From: Corallococcus silvisoli
GTDB lineage: Bacteria; Myxococcota; Myxococcia; Myxococcales; Myxococcaceae
Direction of reading: 5' to 3'
NCBI RefSeq assembly: GCF_009909145.1
Contig: NZ_JAAAPJ010000002.1
Span: 1-64,000, forward strand
Length of the DNA stretch: 64,000 nucleotides
In this document: one piece after another, positions 33,901-45,900 of the stretch
Position numbering within the stretch: the first letter of the stretch is position 1
Layout: every line of letters begins with the position of its first letter
Position numbers and translations under genes: made by a program
The notes under the pieces: model-generated
What the model was told of the DNA's origin: nothing
Database searches by the model: none
Seen by the model: the letters and a program-made list of their open reading frames with translations, nothing else

Positions 33901-36900
33901 CCCGCGGCCCCCGCGGCCACATAGGCCAGACGGCCCGCGAGCCGCACGTCCCAGGCGAAGCCCTTCACGTCCAGGCTGGCGAGGCGTACCGGCACCGGCT
34001 GCGACACGTCGACCAGCACCAGCCCCGCATCCCCCGCCGCCACCACAGCCACGTCCCCCAGCATCCGCACGCGCTGGGCGGACAAGGCTTCGGGCAATGT
34101 CGTCAGCACGGAGGGCATCGCCGCGACGTTCCACACCTGGAGCTGTCCCGGCCCCACCTTGAAGTCGGCCGTGCGAGCTCCCGTTCCCACCACGGCCCGG
34201 CTTCCCCATGCGGCCACCGCCTGCGCACCCGCGCTGACGTCCGCGGTGTGCACGGGAAACGCCTCCACGGACACGTCGAACGAATGAAGCCCGCTGGCCG
34301 CGGCTGCCGCCATCAGGCGCTCGTCCCTCACGTCCACGCCGAACACGCCGTGGGTGCCCGCGCGCACCGTCCGGAGGATGGACACCCTCGTCGCTGGATC
34401 ATCCACGTCCACGACCGCGACCGAGCCCCCCTTGGCGACACCGTTCTCGTCGCGCGACACGAGGCCGACATAGAGCAGGTCCTTCGTCGCGGCCGTGCCT
34501 GGCACGTACGCCACGGAGGTCGCCTCGTCGGGCAGGTCCAGGTGCGCGACGACGCGGTCATCCCGGCCGTCCTTGTCCTTGTCCACCAGGCCGCCCCGCT
34601 GATCGAACGGGATGTCGTCGCCGTCGTGGTGGTACCGCCCCGACAGGCTCACGACGTCCAGTGAGCGCTCTCCCACGACGAAGGCCCAGTCATCCACGAC
34701 CACCACGTCCCGGAGCGCGCGGGCCAACGGCACCGCGGAGCCCATGGGCTGGTCGAAGGTGAAGCCACCCGCCAGGGTGTCCTCGACGAAGACCTCCGGG
34801 GTCGCCGGGTCGAACTGACGGATCGTCACGTCCGCAGGACCCCGCAGGCCATTGGGCGTGAACGCTTCCAAGAGCCCCAGGCCCAGCACCCGCACGGAGT
34901 CCGCGGGACGGCCACCGAAGCGCACCTGCACGGTGCCGTTGGGAGAGAAGCCCTTGCCCGAGAGGAGCACCCGCGTGCCCCCGGTGGTCGGCCCTCGCGC
35001 GGGCGTGACCGCCAGCAGGTCGAGCGGATCCACGTAGAGATAGGCGCCCAGCAGCTCGACGTGGCTGCCGCCGCTCCGCTTGACGGTGATGGTGGCGGCG
35101 CCCGCCGCCGCTCCCTTGGGAGCCTTGATCCGAGCCTGCTTGCCTCCATCGAACACTTCGAGCACGTCCGCCCGGACGCCGTTGAAGCTCACCTCCAGCT
35201 CCCGGTCCGACTGGAAGCCCTTGCCTTGGAGGAGGACCTCCGTCTGGACGGAGGTCGGGCCCTGGCGCGGCGACACGCTGTCAACCACCAGCGGCGCCTC
35301 GTCCGTGTAGAGGACGGTGGTGAACTCCGCCACGTAGCGGCCCGGCATGGGCGCGCCGTCCGCCGAGGAGAGGAGTCCCTCGACGCGCAGCTGATACGTC
35401 CTGCCGGTCAACAACGGACCGGCAGGGTGCACGATCACCGTTTTCCCCGCCGCGGTCACCGTCGCCCCCACGGAGGCCCCCTCGGCGGAGCCATCCAGCA
35501 GGACCAGCCGGACGGTGCTGGCATTGGCGTTGGATACCGGCAGGTTGAGCGCCACTGTCAGCGGATCCGTCACGAGGACGTCATCCGCGCCATCGGAGGG
35601 CTGGCTGCCGGTCACCACGGGGAAGGGCATGGTGACGACACTGACCGCGTCCTGGGCCACGGGCTGGCCCACGCGCCCCACGGTCTGCTGGACGGTCGCC
35701 ACGATCAGTCCTCCAGCCACCGCCACGTCGGACAGCTTCGACGCCGGGTACAGGTCCACCGCGTTCACGGACTGGGGCAGAGCGGGTTCGGAGGCCAGGA
35801 GCACCTGCACCAGCGCGGACGGCCCGTAGGCGGAGGCCACGCTCAGGTGCGGTCCCATCGCGACGCTCGTGAACTTCATGCCGCGCACCAGGGGAACCAC
35901 CGGCGACGCGTCCCGGGGACGCGAGAGCTGGGCCAGCGAAAGCGTCCGCAGGGCCTCGGACGACACCCTCAAGCCGTTGCGGCCGGACAGGGCCACGTCC
36001 GAGGTGCCTCCTGTCAGCTCTCCCAATACGGGGAGCCCGGGCTTCGCGAGGTCCACCACCAGCAACCGTTCATTCGCTCCCGACTTCGCGGTGAGGACCG
36101 CGACGTGCCCGGACACCTGCACGTCCTCGATGGAGGGCGACAGCATCTGTCCACCGAAGAGGAACTGCGTCACCGAGCCCAGCAGCACGGGCCGCGCGGA
36201 GTCCTGCAGGGAGTACAGCACCACGCCGCCGTTCCCCGCGGCCATCAGCGCCAGGTCTCCCGCGATGGCCAGGCCCTTCGCCTGCCCCACCGACGGGAAG
36301 GCCGCCTTGAGCTTGGGCTGGCTGGGGTTGGCCGCGTCGAAGACGAGCAGCGAGGGCCCTCCCTCGCCCACGACGTCCACGTAGGGCAGCGTCGCCCCGT
36401 TCGCCACGACGTACGCGTAGTGGCCCCGGATGGCCAGGGCCGCCGGTTGATACGGAGGAGGGATGCCAACCAGCCCCTTCAAGGCCGCATGCGCGGGGTC
36501 GGACACGTCCACCAACGACAGCGCGCCGTGGACGCTCTTCTCCAACATCTGCGCGGCATCCAACGCGGACACATAGACGTTCGATGGGGACAGGACCCAC
36601 GCCACCCCCTCGGACAGCGCCAGCTTGATGGGCGGCTCCGAGGACAGCTTCCCAGCCGGCCGCAGGGGGCCATCCACGCCGGGCACATAACGGCCCACGG
36701 AGGACGCCACCGCCAGGTCCGTGTACAGGTAGGCCCCGGGCGCGACCACGCGCTTCTCATCCGGGTTCGTGACCACCACATCCGCGGGACCGAACGCCCC
36801 CGGAGGCACCTCCACCGTGAGCAGGCCCGGTGACACTACGCGCACCGCCGGGGACAGCGTGCCACCCACCTTGACGGTCGCGCCGCGCTGGAAGCCCGCG

Positions 36901-39900
36901 CCGATCACTTCCACCGTGTTGCCGCCCGCGAGCGGACCGGTGGCCGGCGACACGAAGTCCACGTGCAACACCTTGAGGTAGAGGTACCCGCCGAACAGCG
37001 ACCCTTCCAGACCATTGGGGTTGACGACCGTCACGGTGGCCGCGCCCTCTTCGGCGCTGGGAGGTGCCTTCGCCCTCAAGAAGAGGCCGCTGTCGTCGAC
37101 CGTGACCTCGGTCGCCTCCGCGCCGGAGAAGAAGACCCGGGCGCCGGGCATGAGGTTCGTCCCCGTCAGCTTCACGAGCGTGCCGCCCTCCTGGGGTCCC
37201 GACGAAGGCAGGAGCTCCGAGACGGTCGGCGGCTCCGCGTTCGCCATGCGCGTCGTGAAGCGCGTCCGGAAGGCCATTCCCAGGGTCCAGCCCTGGCTGG
37301 ACGCCAGTTCGGGCCCCACGGTGAGGAAGTACTCCGTGGCCAGCGACAGCTGCGACGTGGGACGCACGCGCAGCCGGCGATCCGTCACCTCCACCGTCAC
37401 GGGAACCGGCGGCCCCACCACGGGATCTCCCGCGCGCAACACCACCGTGCCCTCGAGCAGGCTGGCCTGCGAGATCGCCTCCGACAGGAAGACGTCGATC
37501 TTCGCTCCATTCAAGGCATCGGCGGACACCGGCATCTGCCGCGCCCCGTCCTCCGGGGTGACGGACGTCACGACCATCCGCTGGAGCCCGAAACGCACGA
37601 GTTCGCGGTCCATCACCGTCAGCGCTCCGCTCGCGGCCCCCACCACCTGGGAGGCACGCGGCAGGTTGGCGCGCACGAGCGTCTGCGCGGTGCCCTGCGG
37701 GGGGAAGGTGGACACCGACAGCATGCCCTTCACTGGCTGCGAGTCCTGGTCCGTCAGCCCGCTGGTGGCGAGCACGAGATTCCCCGACACGCTCACCGAT
37801 TCGAGCCCCGTGGCCAGCAGGTCCTTGCGAGCCGGAGCGTGCGACAGCAGCGACACGAGCCGTGGCGCCTCCGGGCGCGAGAAGTCCACCTCCGCCAGAT
37901 ACGCACCGGCGCCCTGACATGCGACGAACGCACGCGAGCCCACGGCCGACACCGCGCTGGCCGCGCCGGGCACCGCGACGAAGCTGCGCTCCGGCGACAC
38001 CATGGGGAGCTTGGGATTGCGCAAATCGAGGATGCGCAACCCACCGCTCCCAGCGGCCACCAGCAACAGGTGGCCAGACACGAAGACCCCCTGCGCGCCC
38101 TCCGCGCCCACCACGGGAACCGTCCGCACGCGCTGCGGGAGGTTCGGGTCGGACAGGTCCACCACCACCACGCCCTCGGTGCCATTGGCGACGTAGGCGA
38201 GCCGGTCCTTCACCGCCACGCCCCGGACGTCCGTGCCAGGAAGGTCCACGCTGCCCAGGACCTTCATCTGCCCCGGATTCACCACCGACAACAGCGGCGG
38301 GATGTACTGGCCCTGCAGCGTGTGTCCCGGCGTCAACACCAGCGCGTGCGTGCCGTAGAAGGCGACCGCCGCGGGGGGAGCCGTGAAGGGCACGTAGGAC
38401 GACTGTTGGATCGCCCCCGTGGAGAGCTGGGCGTAGACGAGCGCATTGCCCTGGAGCAGTTCCAGGCTGTTCAGCCCCTGCGCGCCCACCACCACCCGGC
38501 CTGTCTCGTCCGCCGCCACGGGGCCCAGCCGTCCGGAGCTGAAGGGACTCAGCCGCGCCAGCGATGGCTGCAGGCCCAGCTCCACCTCGACGGTCGGTGA
38601 GGTTCCCTTGTTGCCTGTCGGATCATCGGCCGTGGCGTAGAGGGGCAGCAGCTGCCCGGCACGGTCGTTCGGCAGCAGCGCGCTTCGCGAATACAAGGGC
38701 CGGCCCGCGGGGCCTGGCTGCGACTGCGTCGTGGAGTCCACGAACGTGCCATCCACATAGAACGCGACCTCGCTCACCTGGACGTTGTCGCGGGCGGCGG
38801 CCTTCAGCACCAGGAGGCTGCCGCCGGTCACGACGTCGCCCGCGGGCGGCTCCACCCACTCCACGTCCGGAGGGACGGTGTCGCTCACGGTGCCCACGTC
38901 CACCGGGGCGGACTCGGTCTCCTGGTTGGCGTTGTCCACCGCGACCGCGGTGATGACGAATCGCCGGTTGCGGCTGCCCACGGGGGCGACGAACGTCCCC
39001 ACGTAGACGTCGGGGGCTCCCGGAATCCCCGCGGGGTGCTCGGCCACATCCACCCGCTTGCCGTCCACCAGGAAGATGACCTTCCGGATGCCGGTATCCG
39101 GGTCCAGCGCCTTCGCTTCGATGCGGACACGGCCGCCGTCGAAGACGTTCGTTCCGGCGAGCGGCTTCTGCAGCACCACCGTGGGCTTCTGGTCTTTCTT
39201 CACCAGCACGTCCAGCGGGGCCGACCACGCCTCGCGCCCCGCCACATCCAGCACGTGAGCGCGCAAGCGCACCGTCTGGTCCACCTGCGCCGCCGGTGCC
39301 TCGTAGGCGAAGGTGAAGGGCCGCAGGTAGCGCCGCGCGACCTCCGTGGCTCCGGCTTCCGGCCCCGCGTGCAGCGACACGTGCGCGACGCCCAGGCTGA
39401 CGTTCGACACGACCGCGGTGAAGTCCGAAGCCAGCCCCACCACCACGTCGCTGGACCCCTGGAGTGCCACCGCCAGGGGCTTCTCGTTCACGACGGTGAG
39501 CTCCGCCCGCGCCTGCTTCTCGTTGCCGGAGGTGTCCACCGCGCGGGCGACGAACGTCAGCGCCGTGTCAGGGGTATTCTCGGGCCTTGTGGGCACGCGG
39601 TAGGTGAAGCGGTACGGCGGCACGGGCAGCGTGGCCAACGGGGTGAGGGGGCCACTGCCCTCTTGCACCGAGAAGACCACCGCGGCGACGCCGACGTTGT
39701 CCTCGGCCACGACCTCCAGGTCCACGTTCATCCCCGCGACGATCTCCGAGCGGTCCGCGGGCGTGAGGAAGCGCACCGTGGGCGGCTGGGCGTCCGCTTG
39801 GACTTGCAGGGTCACCACCGGAGCCTCGGCCACATGGCCGAACGTGTCCTTCGCGCGGGCGCGCACCGTGAGGGGGTGTTTGGCGGAGCCGTACGGCAGC

Positions 39901-42900
39901 GGCACGCGGAACGAGAACGGCTTCTCCGTGGCGGTGTAACGCAGGGGGCCTGTCACCCCGCCCTCGACCACCGCCTCGACCCACGCCAGGCCGACGTCGT
40001 CCTGCGCCGCCAGCACGAGGCCGAAGTCCCGACCCTCGGTGAGGATGTCGCCATCATGCGGCTGGGCCACCGCGACCGTCGGGGGAGCGTCCTCCCCCAC
40101 GGGCAGCACCACCACCTGGCTGAAGACGGCATGGCCGTATGTGTCCACCGCCTTCGCCTGGAGGGACAGCGTCTGTGCCCCGGGAGGCACCGTCACCAGG
40201 AAGGTGAACGGGGGCTGGTACACGGGAGGCAGGTCCTCGTCGTTCATCCGCAACTGCACCGACGCGATGCCCACGTCGTCCTCGGCGGCGACCGAGACCG
40301 CGACGCGGCTGCCGCTGACGACGGTCCGGCCATCCGGCGGTGACACGATGGCCACCGAAGGCTCGCGGTCGCGGACCACGCGAATGGGTTGGATGAAGGA
40401 CGCGGTCTTGCCGGACACGTCCCGGGCTTCCGCGGCCACGAAGTAGTCCATGTCCATGCTGCCCAACGAGGGCAGCGCGGGCGCCACCGCCTGGGCGGTG
40501 ATGAGCGGCGCGTAGATGTCCACTTCCGAGGACGGGAACGCGTTCTCCTGCGGGAAGCCACCGGCGGTGTGGAACACCTGGAGCTCCGCCATGCTGGGAC
40601 CCGCGAGCAGCTTCACCTGATCCACGAAGACGTTGTCCCAGGCCGCCGCCGACACGCGGAACGAGGTCTTCTCCACCACCGCCTGGCGGAGCGTGGGCAA
40701 AAGGACCTGCACGGAGGGGCTCTTGTCGTCCGCCACCACGAGGGTGGACCGCTCGACGACGGAGGCGTGGCCCTCCTTGTCCGTGGCCACCACCCGCACA
40801 TCGAAGTACGTCTGCGAGCGCGATGGATCCAGCGCGAGGAAGCCGGGAGGCAACCGGACGCGGCCGCCATAGGATTTCAGCCTGGAGATGTCCCGGTAGG
40901 GCGAGTTCTCATCGCCGGCGACCAGTGCCTGGAAGGCGGCTCGGACGCGGACGTCCACGGGAACGGGCAGCCCGTTGATCAACCCGTCCTGCAAGACGGG
41001 GATGGGCACGCCCTGAGCGCCATCGATCTGGAGCGCGGACTGGCCGTTGAGGAAGAACTCCACCTTCGCGACTCCCGTGTCGTCGCCCGCGAGCGCCTGC
41101 ACGAAGAGCTGGATGCTGCCTTCGACGAGGGTGGCGTTCTGCTCGGGCGCGGAAAGGGCGAGCGCTGGCGCCTGGGGCTTGCGCCCCTCCACCACGAGCC
41201 GGGCCATTCCCACGTTGCCAGCCGTGTCCGTCACCGTGACGCGCAGCACGGAGGGAGCGCCGTCCCACGCCACGGGGGGCGTGAACGTCACCGGATGCGA
41301 CACACTCGCCTGGGCCGGCGCGACCGTGCGCGAGACCGGGGGGGCATCGCCAAACGCGGTGGTGATGAGCGCCACCCCCACGTCATCCGAAGCCTCCAGG
41401 GTCAGGGTGGCCGGGATGCCCTGCACGAGCCGCACGAGCCCGCTGTCCAACTCCGTCGCGGACACCGACTCCACCGCGGACTCGAGCTTCACCCACCGCA
41501 CCGTGGGCGCCGTGTCCGCGCGCACATGCACGAAGGCCGGAGGCGACAGGAACGCATTGCCCGCACGGTCCCTCGCCACCACCGTCAAGGCCACGGGAGC
41601 CCCGGTGGCGGTGGGCTGGAGCACCAGCGTGCGCTGCGCCGAAGCGGCGGGGCGCGTGAACGATTCGCGGACCGCGCCATCCACCAACAGCTCCGCGGAC
41701 TCCACCTCCACGTTGTCGCGGAAGGACACGAGCACGGAGACGGGCATGCCCGCCACCACGGAGCCCCCGTTGGACGGCTGGAGCACCGCGGCCACCGGGG
41801 CCTCCAGGTCGGGCTGCACGCTGACCGTCCGGACCGCGCGCGCGCGGTGTCCCTGGCCATCCCCCGCGAAGGCGGTCAACACCGCCGTGCGAGGCGCCCA
41901 GCCCAGCGGAGGCCTCAGGGCGAGCTGCGGCTGCAGCGCGCGGCCCGGCAAGGACGCGATGACGTTCCAGCGCGCGGTCGCGAGCCACGTCCCGGCCGCC
42001 ACCGCCCGCACCTGCACCGAGCCCGCGTCATAGACGAGCTGCGTCCGGCTGATCTCCACGGCCGCCCCAGGCGCGCCGCCGGATGACAGCTCCACGTCGA
42101 TTTCATCCACCGTCAGGGCGGCCGGGAAGCCCAGGTCGACCTCGTAGGACGGCGCCTTGAACTCCACCTCCCGGTGCCCCGCGCTCAGCGTCGCGAGGAA
42201 GGTCTTCACCTCCGGAAGGGCCTCCGCTCCAGCGCCCAGGCGGTAGCGGTACCCGACGCGCGCCTTGAGCGACTGGCCGGACGGCGGCGCGACCACCTTC
42301 AACTTCGCGCGGCCCGGCTGGTTCCCCAGCCCCGCCGCTGGGGGCACCACGCGCACTCGCCCTGAGGTCACCTCCAGTTGGGAGGTGCGCCCTTCGCCCA
42401 GGGACCAGGTCAACAGGGAGGCGAGCCCCGCGCCGGTCGCGCCCGGCGTCGCCACGTCGAACGCCTCTGGTGCTCCGTCAACGGGGGTGGCCTCGGACGT
42501 CGCCAGCACCGCGAAGCCGGACTCCACCTTCACGTCGTCCCGCAGCTCGGCCTGGAGGGACTCCGAGCGCTCTTCGGTGAGGACCGCGCCCGCCGCGGGG
42601 ACAAGCCACGACACCGTCGGCGCGGCGTCCGGCATCAGCACGCGGGTGAGGACCTGCTCCGTCGCCTTGCCCGTCGCATCCACCGCCCGAGCCGAGAAGA
42701 CGAGCGGACGGGAGCCGGAGGCCAGCTGCGGCAACGCGACGCTCACGGTCGCAGTGACCGTCGCTCCCGGGGTGATGGCCGGCAGCGTCAACGGGGTGTT
42801 GTCCAGCCGGGCTTCGAGTGTCTTCACCTGGCCGTCGTCACTGGCCTGAAGCACCAGCTCCACGGTCGTGCCCGCGACGCACGTCGTGTCATCCGGCGTC

Positions 42901-45900
42901 TTCCGCAGGGACAGCGTCAAGCGGGGCGCCTCGCGGTCCACCTTCTCCTTCACATCGAGCGTCACCTCGGTGTCGGCGGAGTTGCCGGCGGGGTCGAACG
43001 CGCGCGCGATGAGGTGGTGCCGAGTGGGGCTCAAGGCGGGCAGGGACACCGTCCCCGCGTAGGTGCCCACGTACTCTCGGCTGAGCAGGATCGTCCCCGG
43101 CCCCAGGGGGTCGGGAGTCCGCACTTCGTCGAAGCGCTCATCGACGTTCGGCAGCGACACCGCGGGCGTCAATGGGTTGCCGTCCACGAGGATGGCCACG
43201 GAGGACACCCGCACGTCGTCGCGGACCTCCACGCGGACGCCCAACGTGCCACCGGGCACGACCTCCACGGTGCTGGCGGACGGAGCCACCCGGCTCACCC
43301 TCGGCTTCTGGGTGTCAGGCGCCACGGCCAGGGTGACGGTCACGGGCTGCGAGTCCTGCGGCTTCGTGTCCCTCGCGATGACGCCCACGGTCGCGGGCTG
43401 CCCCAGGTGGACGATGGGCGCGCGGACCACCACGGTCTGGGGCTGGGTGACGTTCCGGACCGGCCCCGTCGCGGGCAGCGTGCCCTGGAGGATGCCGCCA
43501 GACACGCCCACCCAGCCGATGACGCCGTCGTCGTCGCCGAGCGACACCGTCATGCGCACATCCTCACCCTCCTTGTAGGGGCTGCCGGGAGGCGGGGCGA
43601 GCACCGTCACGGTGGGCGGCGCGTCCTCGACCACGAGCACCTTCAGCGTCCGCTCCGCGGTCCGGGCTGGCGAGCCCTGCGACCCGAGGTCCGACGCCAC
43701 GGCGCGCAACGTCACCTCCTGATTCGCGTCCCCTTCGGCCAGCGGGACCTGGAACGTGTAGACGCGATAGAGCCCCTGCACCTCGCCGGTGGTGAGGCGA
43801 GCCACCCGGGCCGAGCCTCGGTACAACTCCACCCACGCCACGCCCACGTTGTCGGAGGCCACGACCTCCACCTTCAGCGAGCGCTTCGCGAAGACCCTCG
43901 CGCCCTCTCCAGGCGAACGGAACCCCACGAGCGGCGCCTGGTCGTCCTCGACCAGGTGGATGATCCGGGTCGCCTCCGCCTGATGCCCACCGGAGTCAGT
44001 GGCCACCGCGCGGAGCGTCTCCGTCCGGGCTCCGCCCGTGAGCGGAAGTTCGAAGCGGTACGGCGCCGCCACCAGCGACGCCACCCGCGTGGCCCCCAGG
44101 TAGAGCTCCACCTGCTGCACGGCCACGTCGTCCGTCGCGTTGACCAGCACTTCCAGGGACGTACCAAGCGTCGCGGAGGTCTCCGCGCCCGGCCGCACGA
44201 ACGCCACGCTCGGCGGGCCATCCGCCTTGGACTGGAACAGGATCTCCGGCGAGATGCCCACATTGCCGGCGGCATCCGTGGCATGCACCCGCAGCCGGTG
44301 GCTTCCCAGCGTGGCGATGGACGCCTTGGGGAGGATGAAGTGGGTGATGAACGAGCCTGACGTGGCGCCGTTGCGGGCCGGGGCGGAGTCCGTGAAGACA
44401 GGCTGGACGGCGCTGTCGAGGAAGAGCTCCACCTTCTTGACGCCCACGTCATCCAGGCCGGCCGCGGTCACAAGCAGGTCCTGGGTGGTGACCACGGAGG
44501 CGTTCATCAGCGGCGTGACAAGGGACACCGAGGGCGGCAACAAGTCCGGGGACGCGGTCAACCTGCGCGTCACGGCGGTCTCCATGCCAACGGAGTCTCG
44601 CGCCACCGCCTTGAGGACCAGGGTCCTGCCCACGGCGTCCACGGGCACGAACACCTCCGCGGCGTACGGGGCCGCGCTGGACAGGCCCACCACCACTCCG
44701 TCGACGTACCAGGTCACCTGCAACGGCGGCGGCGAGTCGTCCGACACGTCCGCGGTGAGCAGCACGCGGGAGCCCGCGAGGATGGGGTCGGAGATCCCGG
44801 GGCTGACGATGTTGATCTGCGGCGGGCGGTCCGCCTTCACATGGGCCCGGAACCCCACGCTGCGCGCGTTGCCGCCCACATCGATGGCCTGCACCGCCAC
44901 CTGCACGTCCGACCCCAGCAGCGAGGTGGGGGGCGTCCAGGTGAAGGTGAACTCCGTGGACCCGGAAGGCGATCCTTCGAAGGACACCTTCGCGAGCCGC
45001 TGGGTGGCGACCGTGGCCCCATTGACCATCAGGCGCACGTCCACCCCGAACGCCAGCGCGTCGTCCGCCACCGCACCGCTCACGAGGAAAGGCGCGCCCG
45101 CGGTGACATCCACGGGAGACGCGGCGGGTGTCTTCAGGGTGACGAGGGGCGCGGAGTCCGCCGCGACACGGACGGGGAGCGACTGCGCGGGAACCGGAGC
45201 GCCGAAGCCGTCCACCGCCTCCGCGCGCAGGATGACGCCGGTGCCGGCCGCCGTCAGCGGAGGGATGAAGGTCACCTCCCAGAAGGGCACCAGCAAGAGC
45301 TGATCCACGCCCTTCTCCGACTTCAACGTGCGAACCTCCACCCGGGGAGCGGAGGCCAGCCCGAGCGGCGCGCCATCCACGGTGAAGCGGACGGACTGGA
45401 AGTCGCTTGGGGACAACGAGCCCTGCCGCCAGTCGCCGCTCGTCACGCGCACCGTCTGGGGCAGGCCGGCGACCAGCACCTGACCCGCCTCGGGCGCGTC
45501 GTACACGAGGGTGCGGCTGCTGGGCGCCGGCGCGCCGGTCACCGGGATGCGCAGCTCGGCGGCGGCGCTCTCGTGGTTCGCGGTGTCCACCGCCACGGCG
45601 CTCAGCACCAGGGTCGCCCCCACCGTGGAGGGCGCCTTGACCTGGAGGGTGAAGGGCGCCTCGATGTCCGTCACGGTGGGAACACCGTTGACGCGGAACT
45701 CCACCCGTGTGACGCCGACATCGTCGGTCACCAGGGCCTTCACCTCCAGCTCACCTCCGGCCACCACGGAGCTGGGCGCGCTCAGCTTCACCTCCGGAAA
45801 GGCGTCCCGCGCATCCACCCAGAGCGACACCTCGGCCTGGTCCGGGTACTTCGCGAACACGCGCGTGGGCTGGGCCTGAAGCGACGTGACGCGACCTTCC

